22,831 nucleotides of DNA from a virus. The notes below the pieces were generated by a model. The model worked only from the letters and a program-made list of their open reading frames with translations. It did no database searches and had not been told where the DNA came from. The position numbers were made by a program, and so were the translations under genes. The stretch lies in the IMG/VR virus record IMGVR_UViG_3300033571_010419, positions 1 through 22,831 of that record; one strand, given 5' to 3'. Of this stretch, positions 1 to 5,468 are shown piece by piece (the stretch's first letter is position 1; every line of letters starts with the position of its first letter).

Positions 1-315
1 AGTCATCGCGTAGCTCACGTTAACTGGACGCAGCTTCTTTGTGTATGTCTCGACCATCAGAGTGTCTTCCCCCTTCTTGCCGCCGGGGGCGTGAACGTAC
101 TCGACCTCGTAGTGCATCGATCCGTCGTAGGTCTGGTGACATGAGATCGAAGTAACGTGACACTCCTTGAGCATCGCGAGCAGATCGTTCTGCACGGCGA
201 GCGGCTTCGGCAGTGCCTTGCCAGTCGCGACCTCCGCACCCGTCGGCAGCTTCAAGCCGCTGGAGATCGCCGTCGTCACCGCCATCAGCGAACCAAGAAA
301 GCCTCTACGATCCAT
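1..315 (-). CDS. Unknown protein with Tat-like N-terminal leader, C-terminus cut by the window edge
   Basis: The reading frame starts at ATG 315-313 and stays open for 105 codons to base 1, so the C-terminus lies outside the window. The N-terminus reads MDRRGFLGSLMAVTTAISSG. That is a twin-arginine pair, the RRxFL core of a Tat motif and a short hydrophobic segment, as in exported proteins. No protein family is recognised in the rest, which has a Lys/Gly-rich stretch (GGKKGED) near residue 80. The start overlaps the last 11 bases of the upstream BPSL0761-like gene, so both probably share one transcript. Export is inferred from the leader only; a chance RR at the start of a cytoplasmic phage protein is possible. 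The frame has no stop, which supports coding, but its function is unknown. Confidence 0.7.
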   Translation of the reverse strand, partial: MDRRGFLGSLMAVTTAISSGLKLPTGAEVATGKALPKPLAVQNDLLAMLKECHVTSISCHQTYDGSMHYEVEYVHAPGGKKGEDTLMVETYTKKLRPVNVSYAMT

Positions 316-535
316 CGCGTTCCTCCATGACCTTGTCCGCCTCTTCGGCAGAGAACGAATCCTTCGCGTACTTTAGATCGACGACGCTGGGATAGTGCCG
401 CAAGAGTCGCCTCGCCTCGTCGCGAACCGCCGTCGGGATTCGCTTGATGCCGTTCTCGATGTACGGCGTCGACAGACGGAAGAGAAACTCTCTCGCGTTG
501 ATGACGGCACGAGTGCGTTCGTATGGGAGGGTCAT
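305..535 (-). CDS. BPSL0761-like small phage protein
   Basis: This 76-residue protein begins MTLPYERTRAVINAREFL and contains EARRLLRHYPS near residue 45. From memory, this pair of motifs is typical of the small BPSL0761 family seen in phages and prophages. Its biochemical role is unknown. The start is placed at ATG 535-533 because it overlaps the upstream TGA as ATGA, the join used repeatedly in this operon; a longer reading to base 610 would run deep into the upstream zinc-ribbon gene. The downstream Tat-leader gene overlaps its 3' end by 11 bases. The family call rests on recognised motifs only. Confidence 0.75.
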   Translation of the reverse strand: MTLPYERTRAVINAREFLFRLSTPYIENGIKRIPTAVRDEARRLLRHYPSVVDLKYAKDSFSAEEADKVMEERDGS

Positions 536-891
536 TTTCGGCACCCATCGCACAGGGTTGAAATCCAGCCGCTCTTGTTCGCCGTGCCCGGCTGGCCGCA
601 ACCCTCGCACGTCTTGGCACTCTTGGTCTCTGCCTCTCCGATCACACGTGACGTGTACTCGTCACCGCCAGAGTAGTAGAGCCTGAGAGTGCCCCACTTC
701 TCTTTGACTTGAACGAAGAGAAACGGTTGCTCGCACGTGTGGGCGGCGATCTTCTCGCAAGCCTCTCGCAGGATCGCGTGCCAGCCGTCGCCGTGTTCGC
801 AGCCGAAGACCATTGGGCTTTGCCGATATTCGCGATTCGCGAATAGCAGAGGAAAGTCGCCGTACAGCTTCTCTTCGAGTTCTGGGCTCAC
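532..891 (-). CDS. Phage protein with C-terminal zinc-ribbon
   Basis: This 119-residue protein starts at GTG 891-889, overlapping the upstream stop as GTGA. The N-terminal part (LEEKLYGDFPLLF, then GCEHGDGWHAILREACEKI) and the segment QVKEKWGTLRLYY match a common group of phage hypothetical proteins. The C-terminus has two cysteine pairs, CEGC near residue 95 and CDGC at the end, as in a small treble-clef or zinc-ribbon fold. Zinc binding is inferred from the cysteine spacing. No enzyme motif is visible. Similar proteins usually sit among small accessory genes of tailed phages, which fits this position between a coiled-coil gene and a BPSL0761-like gene. Confidence 0.75.
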   Translation of the reverse strand: MSPELEEKLYGDFPLLFANREYRQSPMVFGCEHGDGWHAILREACEKIAAHTCEQPFLFVQVKEKWGTLRLYYSGGDEYTSRVIGEAETKSAKTCEGCGQPGTANKSGWISTLCDGCRK

Positions 892-1091
892 TTGTCTTTC
901 TCCATCGCAATCAGCCGCTCATCGAGAGACTTGTTCACGTCACGCAACGCCTCAATCAGCACTCGTTGCTGCTGGTTCTCTTTCGTAAGCATATGAATGC
1001 GTGTCTCGCGTTCGACATACGAGGCACGACGACGCTGCACCTCGGCGCGAAGCTCGCGAAGCTCGCGGCGATTGAAGAGCCAGTCAAGCAT
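888..1091 (-). CDS. Small coiled-coil protein
   Basis: This 67-residue protein (MLDWLFNRRELRELRAEV...) is almost entirely charged heptad-like sequence with Leu, Ile and Val at regular spacing, from about residue 8 to the end. It is probably a single long helix or coiled coil. The short hydrophobic N-terminus MLDWLF is reminiscent of the anchor region of phage Rz-like or LysB-like proteins, but no transmembrane segment is present. The start at ATG 1091 overlaps the MazG-like gene by 8 bases and its TGA overlaps the GTG of the zinc-ribbon gene. No function is assigned. Confidence 0.6.
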   Translation of the reverse strand: MLDWLFNRRELRELRAEVQRRRASYVERETRIHMLTKENQQQRVLIEALRDVNKSLDERLIAMEKDK

Positions 1092-1533
1092 CTTTGACGA
1101 ATACCCCTTCCGTCGTCAGCGTGCCGCGACGGTCTTTGATCGTGTTGTAGGCCGACTCCAGACAGTCCTCGATGTCGAGGTTCTGTAAGGCGGCGTAGAG
1201 GATCAACGTCACAAGGACGTCGCCAACGCCGTCGACGATCTCGGGCACGTCACTCTTCAGGGTGGCGTCGGCAAGCTCGCCCATCTCGCTCATCGACTTC
1301 AGTAGCTGAGCCTGCGGCGTGCTGTTCGGGATGATGCAGCGATCGCGACCCCACTGCTCGACCTTGCCAATCAAGTCTTTGATGCTGCCAAGCCGCTCGA
1401 TCTCGTCGGCGGCACGCACGAGTGCAGCCGCCTGAGTCTTCTGCACCTCGTCGGCGGCTTTCAGCCTGTCGTGCAGGTCTCCGCCAGACTTGTAGCACGC
1501 GATCACACGCAGTTCTTCAGACAGACTTGGCAT
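1084..1533 (-). CDS. MazG-like nucleoside triphosphate pyrophosphohydrolase
   Basis: The second half of this 149-residue protein carries the MazG signature. It has SEMGELADA near residue 83, the first acidic metal-binding helix, and EIVDGVGDVLVTL about 15 residues later, the second metal-binding helix with its E..D pattern. MazG-type enzymes hydrolyse (d)NTPs to (d)NMP plus pyrophosphate. In phages they are thought to tune nucleotide pools or lower host alarmones. The N-terminal 55 residues are predicted helical and belong to no family I recognise. The start at ATG 1533 is supported by AAGGAGAAGAG just upstream. The gene overlaps its neighbours on both sides and belongs to the leftward small-gene operon. 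Confidence 0.8.
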   Translation of the reverse strand: MPSLSEELRVIACYKSGGDLHDRLKAADEVQKTQAAALVRAADEIERLGSIKDLIGKVEQWGRDRCIIPNSTPQAQLLKSMSEMGELADATLKSDVPEIVDGVGDVLVTLILYAALQNLDIEDCLESAYNTIKDRRGTLTTEGVFVKDA

Positions 1534-1717
1534 TGCTCTTCTCCTTGAGCCACTTGCTCGCCTTGATAAGCCACTGACCGTAACGCTTCAAGTCGTCAGC
1601 CGTCGTCGCGTCGTCGAACAGGTCGATTGACGTGTCGACGGTTCGCTCGCCGTCCTCCGAAACGACGCACTCGGCACGCACAACGAACACGTCAGACTTG
1701 AATGCACGTGGTTTCAT
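1517..1717 (-). CDS. Small hypothetical phage protein
   Basis: This 66-residue protein begins MKPRAFKSDVFVVRAECVV. It shows an alternating strand-like N-terminal half followed by a helix rich in Lys and Trp near residues 44-60 (KRYGQWLIKASKWLKEK). The start at ATG 1717-1715 overlaps the upstream stop as ATGA; a longer open frame to 1885 is out of phase with the gene there and is rejected. Its 3' end overlaps the MazG-like gene by 17 bases. No family is recognised; a fold of strands plus one helix is all that can be proposed. Confidence 0.6.
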   Translation of the reverse strand: MKPRAFKSDVFVVRAECVVSEDGERTVDTSIDLFDDATTADDLKRYGQWLIKASKWLKEKSNAKSV

Positions 1718-1923
1718 TTGATTGCTCTCTTCAGGGCACCGACAGGGAAAAATTGGAGACCGGCGATCTTCAGGAAGACGACCATCCCAAGAGACTCGGC
1801 GAGCGTGATCTGCTTCATGCCGAAGATCGACGGCAACGCGAGGTTCCAGCCGATAGAGAAGAGGAACGTCTCCAACGCGAAGCACGCGATCACGATGGCG
1901 GTGGCGACTGCGGTGTCACGCAT
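1714..1923 (-). CDS. Small membrane protein with two hydrophobic segments
   Basis: This 69-residue protein has two hydrophobic stretches, about residues 4-28 (AVATAIVIACFALETFLF) and 43-60 (LGMVVFLKIAGLQFFPVG), separated by a short polar loop. It is therefore probably an inner-membrane protein with two passes. The start is placed at ATG 1923 because GGAGGAAGAG lies directly before it; the open frame continues to 1959 without a good ribosome site. Small membrane proteins in phage early regions may act in superinfection control or lysis, but there is nothing specific here. It overlaps the DUF3310 gene upstream by 34 bases. Confidence 0.6.
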   Translation of the reverse strand: MRDTAVATAIVIACFALETFLFSIGWNLALPSIFGMKQITLAESLGMVVFLKIAGLQFFPVGALKRAIK

Positions 1924-2126
1924 CTCTTCCTCCGTTCGATTTCTCGATCGAGATACCATCGAGCCTTCTCAAGGTCTTCGATGTCGTTCCCCTTCCTCCC
2001 CGCGCGCCACAGGTACTTGAGCGCGTTCCCGATCGAGAAGCCGGGGCAAAGCCCCAGCGACTCGATCACGTCGATGCACTCGTACTCGGACGACTGGTAG
2101 TGGTCCGGGTGGTCGACGTTGCTCAT
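1890..2126 (-). CDS. DUF3310 family protein
   Basis: This 78-residue protein carries the DUF3310 pattern: VDHPDHYQ near the start, YECIDVIESLGL, then NALKYLWRAGRKGN and EDLEKARWYLDREI. DUF3310 proteins are small nucleotide kinase-like or unknown proteins common in tailed phages; no reaction is firmly established. The start at ATG 2126 matches the family N-terminus. A GTG at 2165 would add 13 residues and would abut the upstream stop, so it remains possible. The 3' end overlaps the next gene. A copy of the ATCCGTAC motif lies just upstream at 2133-2140. Confidence 0.85.
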   Translation of the reverse strand: MSNVDHPDHYQSSEYECIDVIESLGLCPGFSIGNALKYLWRAGRKGNDIEDLEKARWYLDREIERRKRCVTPQSPPPS

Positions 2127-2165
2127 ATTCGCATCCGTACTATTGCGAGCAGGGAGAGGCAGCAC

Positions 2166-2645
2166 TCACTTGCTGCCGGGGCGTGATCTTAGCGTCGACT
2201 TCTTGGCACGCAAGGGGCTTTTCTTTCTGATCACTCGCGGCGATCGACTGATGCCTGTCTGGCGAGGCTGGCCGCGACGTCCGGGGTTGGCGAGGTAGTC
2301 CTTCCACTCCTCCTCGGCAGACCGCCGGTCGACAGCCCACGCCCTGCCGTTCAGCTTGAAGCCCTTGATCCGTCCAGACCGGAGGTCTCGCATCACCATC
2401 GCGTCCGTCTTGTGGACGATGTCGCAGGCGTCTGGGACGGCGATGTACCGCTGGCAGAGCTTGCGGAACTCAGGCTCTGAGAATTTCTTCCCGTGGCATT
2501 GCTCGTAGGATAGCATCATGCCCCTGCCGCTGAGGGGGATCGCGACAAGTCTCTCAGAGGAGATTGCCTTCACGACCCCGCTCTTGGTCAGCCCCATTGC
2601 TTCCGCTGCTTCCTGAATCGAAATCGGCCTGTGGAAATTAGCCAT
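2166..2645 (-). CDS. DNA-binding protein with two helix-turn-helix motifs and a basic tail
   Basis: This 159-residue protein has an N-terminal helix-turn-helix (ISIQEAAEAMGLTKSGVVKA, about residues 8-27). A second MerR or excisionase-like helix-turn-helix follows (AMVMRDLRSGRIKGFKLNGR, about residues 83-102, ending in AWAVDRR). The last 40 residues are strongly basic (RKKSPLRAKKSTLRSRPGSK). The start at ATG 2645 is chosen because GGAGGGACAG precedes it; the open frame upstream to 3062 crosses the att region and another gene and is not credible. It is the first gene of the leftward operon and divergent from the integrase side. Plausible roles are a lysogeny regulator or an excisionase-like directionality factor; the sequence does not decide between them. 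Confidence 0.65.
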   Translation of the reverse strand: MANFHRPISIQEAAEAMGLTKSGVVKAISSERLVAIPLSGRGMMLSYEQCHGKKFSEPEFRKLCQRYIAVPDACDIVHKTDAMVMRDLRSGRIKGFKLNGRAWAVDRRSAEEEWKDYLANPGRRGQPRQTGISRSPRVIRKKSPLRAKKSTLRSRPGSK

Positions 2646-2655
2646 CTGTCCCTCC

Positions 2656-2669
2656 ATGTATCCGTACAT
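2656..2669. promoter_or_regulatory. Operator-like inverted repeat in the divergent region
   Basis: ATGTA-TCCG-TACAT is a perfect 5-base inverted repeat around a 4-base centre. It lies 11 bases upstream of the start of the two-HTH protein gene. Related copies sharing the TCCG centre occur at 2132-2141, 5173-5184, 3091-3104 and 5611-5624. Position and symmetry suggest a repressor site, possibly for autoregulation. This is inference, and the palindrome is short. Confidence 0.4.
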
Positions 2670-2675
2670 TGCCCT

Positions 2676-2709
2676 AAAAAACAGCGGGTTTCGACGAGAA
2701 ACCCGCTGT
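2676..2709 (-). terminator. Rho-independent terminator-like hairpin reading leftward
   Basis: ACAGCGGGTTT at 2681-2691 pairs perfectly with AAACCCGCTGT at 2699-2709 across a 7-base loop. On the minus strand the stem is followed directly by six T residues (2681-2676). This is a classical intrinsic terminator for leftward transcription. It stands only about 36 bases upstream of the start of the leftward HTH gene, so it may block read-through from the right or act as an attenuator for the left operon. Confidence 0.7.
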
Positions 2710-2717
2710 ACGGTTGA

Positions 2718-2741
2718 CAAAAAGTGGCGGGGACAGGATTC
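2718..2741 (-). other. Candidate attP: tRNA 3'-end identity segment
   Basis: On the minus strand, bases 2741-2725 read GAATCCTGTCCCCGCCA. This fits tRNA positions 57-73 exactly: the end of the T-loop (GAAT), the 3' half of the T-stem (CCTGT), a 7-base acceptor strand (CCCCGCC) and discriminator A. A T-rich run follows (CTTTTTG). The bases before it (GGTCA) do not continue the T-loop consensus, so only the 3' end of a tRNA is present. Tyrosine integrases commonly use this part of tRNA genes, and the integrase gene begins 437 bases away. The isoacceptor cannot be named. Confidence 0.6.
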
Positions 2742-2802
2742 TGACCGTGGGCCTGAAGGGTGTTCCGGAAGGCTGATAAGAGGCACCACGGAGGAGAGAG
2801 AC

Positions 2803-3033
2803 ATGGCAACGAAGGAAGCCCCCAAGTCTGTGCAGTCGATCCGAAAAACGATCCGCAAGAGTTTTCTTCGAGGGGTCGACAAGAAGGCCGACGTGATCGT
2901 CGACCAGATTGTCGTCTGGCTCATCGACGACATTTTTGCGGGACGTGTGAAGACTCGCCGAGAAGCGGCGGAGATTCTCGCGGACGGTCTGGCAGACGTG
3001 TTTGGAAAAGCTTGCCGAATATCCGATCTGTGA
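2803..3033 (+). CDS. Small helical protein upstream of the integrase
   Basis: This 76-residue plus-strand protein begins MATKEAPKSVQSIRKTIRKS. GGAGGAGAGAG lies a few bases before ATG 2803, which fixes the start; the longer frame to 2656 would translate the att segment and is rejected. The sequence is basic at the N-terminus (residues 4-28), then amphipathic and helical (DVIVDQIVVWLIDDIFAG, then RREAAEILADGLADVF). No family is recognised. It shares the integrase direction but a hairpin followed by T residues lies between them. A role in integration or excision control is guessed only from its position between the attP candidate and the integrase. Confidence 0.6.
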   Translation: MATKEAPKSVQSIRKTIRKSFLRGVDKKADVIVDQIVVWLIDDIFAGRVKTRREAAEILADGLADVFGKACRISDL

Positions 3034-3050
3034 CTTACAAGAAGTGAGTC

Positions 3051-3091
3051 TTGCCCCCCCAAATAAGGTACGCATGGGGGTCAACTTTTTT
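3051..3091 (+). terminator. Terminator-like hairpin after the small plus-strand gene
   Basis: TTG plus a C-run (3051-3060) can pair with GGGGGTCAA (3076-3084) around a loop of about 15 bases, with one bulged base. Six T residues follow at 3086-3091. This would end transcription of the 76-residue gene before the integrase. The large loop and bulge make it weaker than the other hairpins here. Confidence 0.45.
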
Positions 3092-3177
3092 GCACGGATG
3101 TGTACTCTGCCACCCATATTGAGGACGCTCGTTAGGAGTACTTCAATGCGGTGGCACCAGAAGGAGGACACACCACC

Positions 3178-4053
3178 ATGATTTCGCTACTTGAGTTTTT
3201 TGAGACGATCTATGCCCCGCTGAAGCTTCGTGGGAAATCCGAAAACACCACGAGGCTTTATCACTGCACCCTTCGCTCTTTTGCGAAGTGGCTCGAACGT
3301 CAGCCGACGCTCGATGACTTGGAAGACCTGACGCTGGCACGCTTCCTCGCGAAGCGTGCCAGCGAACGGTCTGCGTTCACTGCCGAAAAGGAGAGGACTC
3401 AGCTACTGAGTCTCGCTCGCTTCGCCTGTGACCGTGGCCTCTTAAAGACTCGACCGTGCGTCCCACCAGCAACGCTGCCCGAACGGATACCGACGGCGTG
3501 GACGATCGATCAGATTCGATCGTTGATCCGTGCGACCGACAAGGAGGTCGGCACTGTCGATGGAGTTCCGACGAGTCTCTATTTTCGGGCACTCGTGAGT
3601 GTTCTTTGGGAGACTGCTGAGCGTGTCGGCGCGATCATGGGGACGCAAGTCCTCGACTATCAACAAGGTCAACTGCTCGTCAGGAGCGAGTATCGAAAGG
3701 GACGGAAGAGAGACAAACTCTATTCCCTCTCCCTTGAGACTCAGCACCTCGTCGATCAGTTGTGCCGTGGCAAGAAGCAGGGTCAGGCAATCTTCAGTTG
3801 GGACAAGTTCAAGAACATGCTCTGGCATTCGTTTGGAAGGATCGTCAAGCGTGCTGGCCTCGACGGCGGACGCAAGACGAAATTTCACATGATTAGACGC
3901 AGCGCAGCGACTCACTACGCTGCTCGTGGCGGTGATGCAACGGCGATGCTTGATCATTCATCGCCCAGAATCGCCAAAGCGTATTATGTCGATCCTCGTT
4001 TCATTGAAACGGGACCGAAGCCTTGCGACGTGCTGCCAAGGATCAGTGAATGA
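3178..4053 (+). CDS. int: Tyrosine recombinase (phage integrase)
   Basis: This 291-residue protein has the two-domain layout of a tyrosine integrase. Residues 1-85 form the core-binding SAM-like domain (LEFFETIYAPLKL, LRSFAKWLE). Residues from about 105 form the catalytic domain. The catalytic set is visible: Arg149 in ETAERVGAI, a Lys in YRKGRKRDK near 174-180, His237 and Arg240 in FHMIRRSA, His260 in MLDHSS and the nucleophile Tyr269 or Tyr270 in AKAYY. It would catalyse attP x attB recombination. The start at ATG 3178 is supported by AAGGAGGA at 3161-3168; a GTG at 3151 is less likely. It is shorter than lambda Int and lacks an obvious arm-binding N-domain. It is convergent with the deaminase gene. 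Confidence 0.93.
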   Translation: MISLLEFFETIYAPLKLRGKSENTTRLYHCTLRSFAKWLERQPTLDDLEDLTLARFLAKRASERSAFTAEKERTQLLSLARFACDRGLLKTRPCVPPATLPERIPTAWTIDQIRSLIRATDKEVGTVDGVPTSLYFRALVSVLWETAERVGAIMGTQVLDYQQGQLLVRSEYRKGRKRDKLYSLSLETQHLVDQLCRGKKQGQAIFSWDKFKNMLWHSFGRIVKRAGLDGGRKTKFHMIRRSAATHYAARGGDATAMLDHSSPRIAKAYYVDPRFIETGPKPCDVLPRISE

Positions 4054-4059
4054 GGTTGC

Positions 4060-4115
4060 CTGCCGGGGGCGGCGTGACGGGGTAGGCTGGGCGTCACGCC
4101 GCCCTCCCTCGGCAG
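4060..4115. terminator. Long two-part hairpin between convergent genes
   Basis: GGGCGGCGTGACG (4067-4079) pairs perfectly with CGTCACGCCGCCC (4092-4104) around a 12-base loop. An outer stem CTGCCG (4060-4065) / CGGCAG (4110-4115) extends it. It sits exactly between the integrase stop and the deaminase stop, so it could serve as a bidirectional terminator. There is no T-run on either side, so termination may be weak or Rho-assisted. Confidence 0.6.
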
Positions 4116-4118
4116 GAC

Positions 4119-4604
4119 TTAGACTGAGATGTCTCGATCGTCGAATCGAATCGACTCACCAACTGTTCCAGCAAGCCAGCGAGTGGCGACACCGGCCTCT
4201 TGCATCATCTGCTCCGCCATCGCGATGTCGCGTTCCCATCGCTCAGGCGTTGCCGCTCGAAGCGACGCAAGGCCGACGACCTCTGCGATTCCGGCACAGA
4301 TGATCCCTCTTGCACAGTCTGCACATGAGAACCACGGGGCGTAAAGAGTCGCCTCGTGCGTGCAGATGCCAGCCGCAGCAGCCGCGTAGATCGCGTTCCT
4401 CTCGGCGTGTTCCATGTACTTGTACTTGCGTGGCGGCTCCAGTCGCGAGAGCGTGCGAAACACTCCCGGCGGGAGTTGATTCGCAGCGTAGATCGGGACG
4501 CCACGCTTCGACACGAGGATCGCACCGACGTGCGTGCGAGGGTCGTGCGACTCTTGTCTGGCGATCCGGCAGGCTTGCTTCAGGTAGTCAAGTTCTGGCG
4601 TCAT
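4119..4604 (-). CDS. Deoxycytidylate (dCMP) deaminase-like protein
   Basis: This 161-residue protein has the zinc cytidine/deoxycytidylate deaminase motifs. EHAERNAIY near residue 65 supplies the zinc His and catalytic Glu (HAE), and SCADCARGII near residue 93 supplies the two zinc Cys (CxxC). The position before the first Cys is Ser instead of the usual Pro of PCxxC. dCMP deaminases make dUMP for dTTP synthesis; a role on another cytosine nucleotide cannot be excluded. The ATG at 4604 overlaps the upstream diphosphohydrolase-like gene by 17 bases, so the two are probably coupled. It is the last gene of the leftward late operon before the convergent integrase. Confidence 0.85.
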   Translation of the reverse strand: MTPELDYLKQACRIARQESHDPRTHVGAILVSKRGVPIYAANQLPPGVFRTLSRLEPPRKYKYMEHAERNAIYAAAAAGICTHEATLYAPWFSCADCARGIICAGIAEVVGLASLRAATPERWERDIAMAEQMMQEAGVATRWLAGTVGESIRFDDRDISV

Positions 4605-5196
4605 AGTGCGTCGGAGACTTGTCGGAGTGCAACTCTCGCAGCCGCTTCACGTGAGGCGTGAGCGAGTCGATCAGCTTGCGGTGACCGCCGGGAAACTGAC
4701 GATCGTCCTTGAGCTTCCCGGCAGCTTGGCAGTCGACGATGATCGCGAGGCAGGCGAGAGCCGCCGACAGGTGGGGCACGCCTTCCTCGTCTTCGTTCTC
4801 GCCCTCGAACCACGCCGCCAGATGCCTCTGGCACGCGTCCACGTAGACGCTGGAGCGGACTCCGGTGTGTCGCCAGTTGCTGCGGCCATACTTCAGGGCA
4901 CCGTTCAGGAGAGCGATACAGCCCATTGCTGACGCCGTCGTCGGCCAGAGGTGCAGCGGCAGCTTGTCGGTGCCGACGACGTCCTTGGGGTTGTCAGGCT
5001 CTGGAGAGGCCTGTCGCGACGCGTAGACCGCCGCCGAGGTCTCGGTCATGGTCTTCCAAGCTTCGATGACGCCGCTGCTCACAGAGAACACGCCCGGCAG
5101 CGGAGTCGCGCAGTCCATGTCGACCGACGCTTCGAGGTCGTCGGCGATCTCGTCGTCGTCATCACTGGCAATAGTATCCGTACTTTCGTTGATCAC
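4588..5196 (-). CDS. dATP/dGTP diphosphohydrolase-like protein (DUF5664 type)
   Basis: This 202-residue protein starts at GTG 5196, with AGGAGGAATCTCA before it and a GTGA overlap with the upstream stop. The first 75 residues are acidic and low in complexity (SDDDDEIADD). The family core follows: NPKDVVGTDKLPLHLWPTTA, ALKYGRSNWR, SSVYVDACQRHLAAWFEGE, then EEGVPHLSAALACLAIIVD. These match the phage family whose characterised members (MazZ type) hydrolyse dATP and dGTP to monophosphates, in some phages as part of 2-aminoadenine DNA synthesis. Many members occur in ordinary phages. Metal ligands are probably the Glu/Asp/His residues of the last three motifs. It is coupled with the dCMP deaminase-like gene. 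Confidence 0.75.
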   Translation of the reverse strand: MINESTDTIASDDDDEIADDLEASVDMDCATPLPGVFSVSSGVIEAWKTMTETSAAVYASRQASPEPDNPKDVVGTDKLPLHLWPTTASAMGCIALLNGALKYGRSNWRHTGVRSSVYVDACQRHLAAWFEGENEDEEGVPHLSAALACLAIIVDCQAAGKLKDDRQFPGGHRKLIDSLTPHVKRLRELHSDKSPTHYDART

Positions 5197-5468
5197 TGAG
5201 ATTCCTCCTGAATCCTGTACCCGAGACTCCAAAGAATCTTAGCCAGATCGCGGCCAGTCTGCGTGACAGACTCCTCCGAGATCGTGGGGCCAAGGGCGGC
5301 GTGGAGTCCCTCGTGCAACTCGATTTCGAGTCTCTTTCTACCCTCAAGCTTGGAATGGATCAACACTTTTCTCTTGTCGAACTCAGTCCAGCCGTCTGCC
5401 GTGCCCTTGAGCGGCGAATAACGCCAGAGCCATTTCTGGCTGTCGATTTGGAAGTGGTGGTCGCTCAA
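5193..5468 (-). CDS. HExxH putative zinc metallopeptidase-like phage protein
   Basis: This 91-residue protein contains ELHEGLHAAL, an HExxH zinc-peptidase motif (HEGLH), followed by ESVTQTGRDLAKILWSLGYR. This combination is frequent in a group of small SprT-like phage proteins whose activity is not established. The start is set at TTG 5468-5466. That TTG overlaps the giant gene's TGA as TTGA, AAGGGA precedes it, and the resulting N-terminus (SDHHFQIDSQKWLWRY) matches the expected size. A GTG at 5540 would give 115 residues but would overlap the giant gene by 76 bases with no ribosome site. Whether it cleaves proteins is unknown. Confidence 0.7.
   Translation of the reverse strand: MSDHHFQIDSQKWLWRYSPLKGTADGWTEFDKRKVLIHSKLEGRKRLEIELHEGLHAALGPTISEESVTQTGRDLAKILWSLGYRIQEESQ

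Noticed and set aside
2718-2741. A complete tRNA gene at the att segment
   Set aside because: Only positions 57-73 are present; no D-arm, anticodon arm or full T-loop can be found upstream on the minus strand.
2714-2742. TTGACA at 2714-2719 as a -35 box for the plus-strand gene
   Set aside because: The spacing-matched -10 (GATTCT at 2737-2742) is poor and overlaps the tRNA-like segment, so a promoter is not supported.
2166-3062. 298-residue minus-strand reading of the HTH gene
   Set aside because: The upper part crosses the terminator hairpin, the att segment and the plus-strand 76-residue gene. A good ribosome site before ATG 2645 fixes a shorter start.
2674-3171. 165-residue minus-strand open frame over the small plus-strand gene
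   Set aside because: It is antisense to a gene with a strong ribosome site and also spans the att segment; composition is not protein-like.
4588-5196. Claim that this phage has a 2-aminoadenine (Z) genome
   Set aside because: Only a MazZ-like family member is present. PurZ and DatZ are not in the window, and many relatives occur in ordinary phages.
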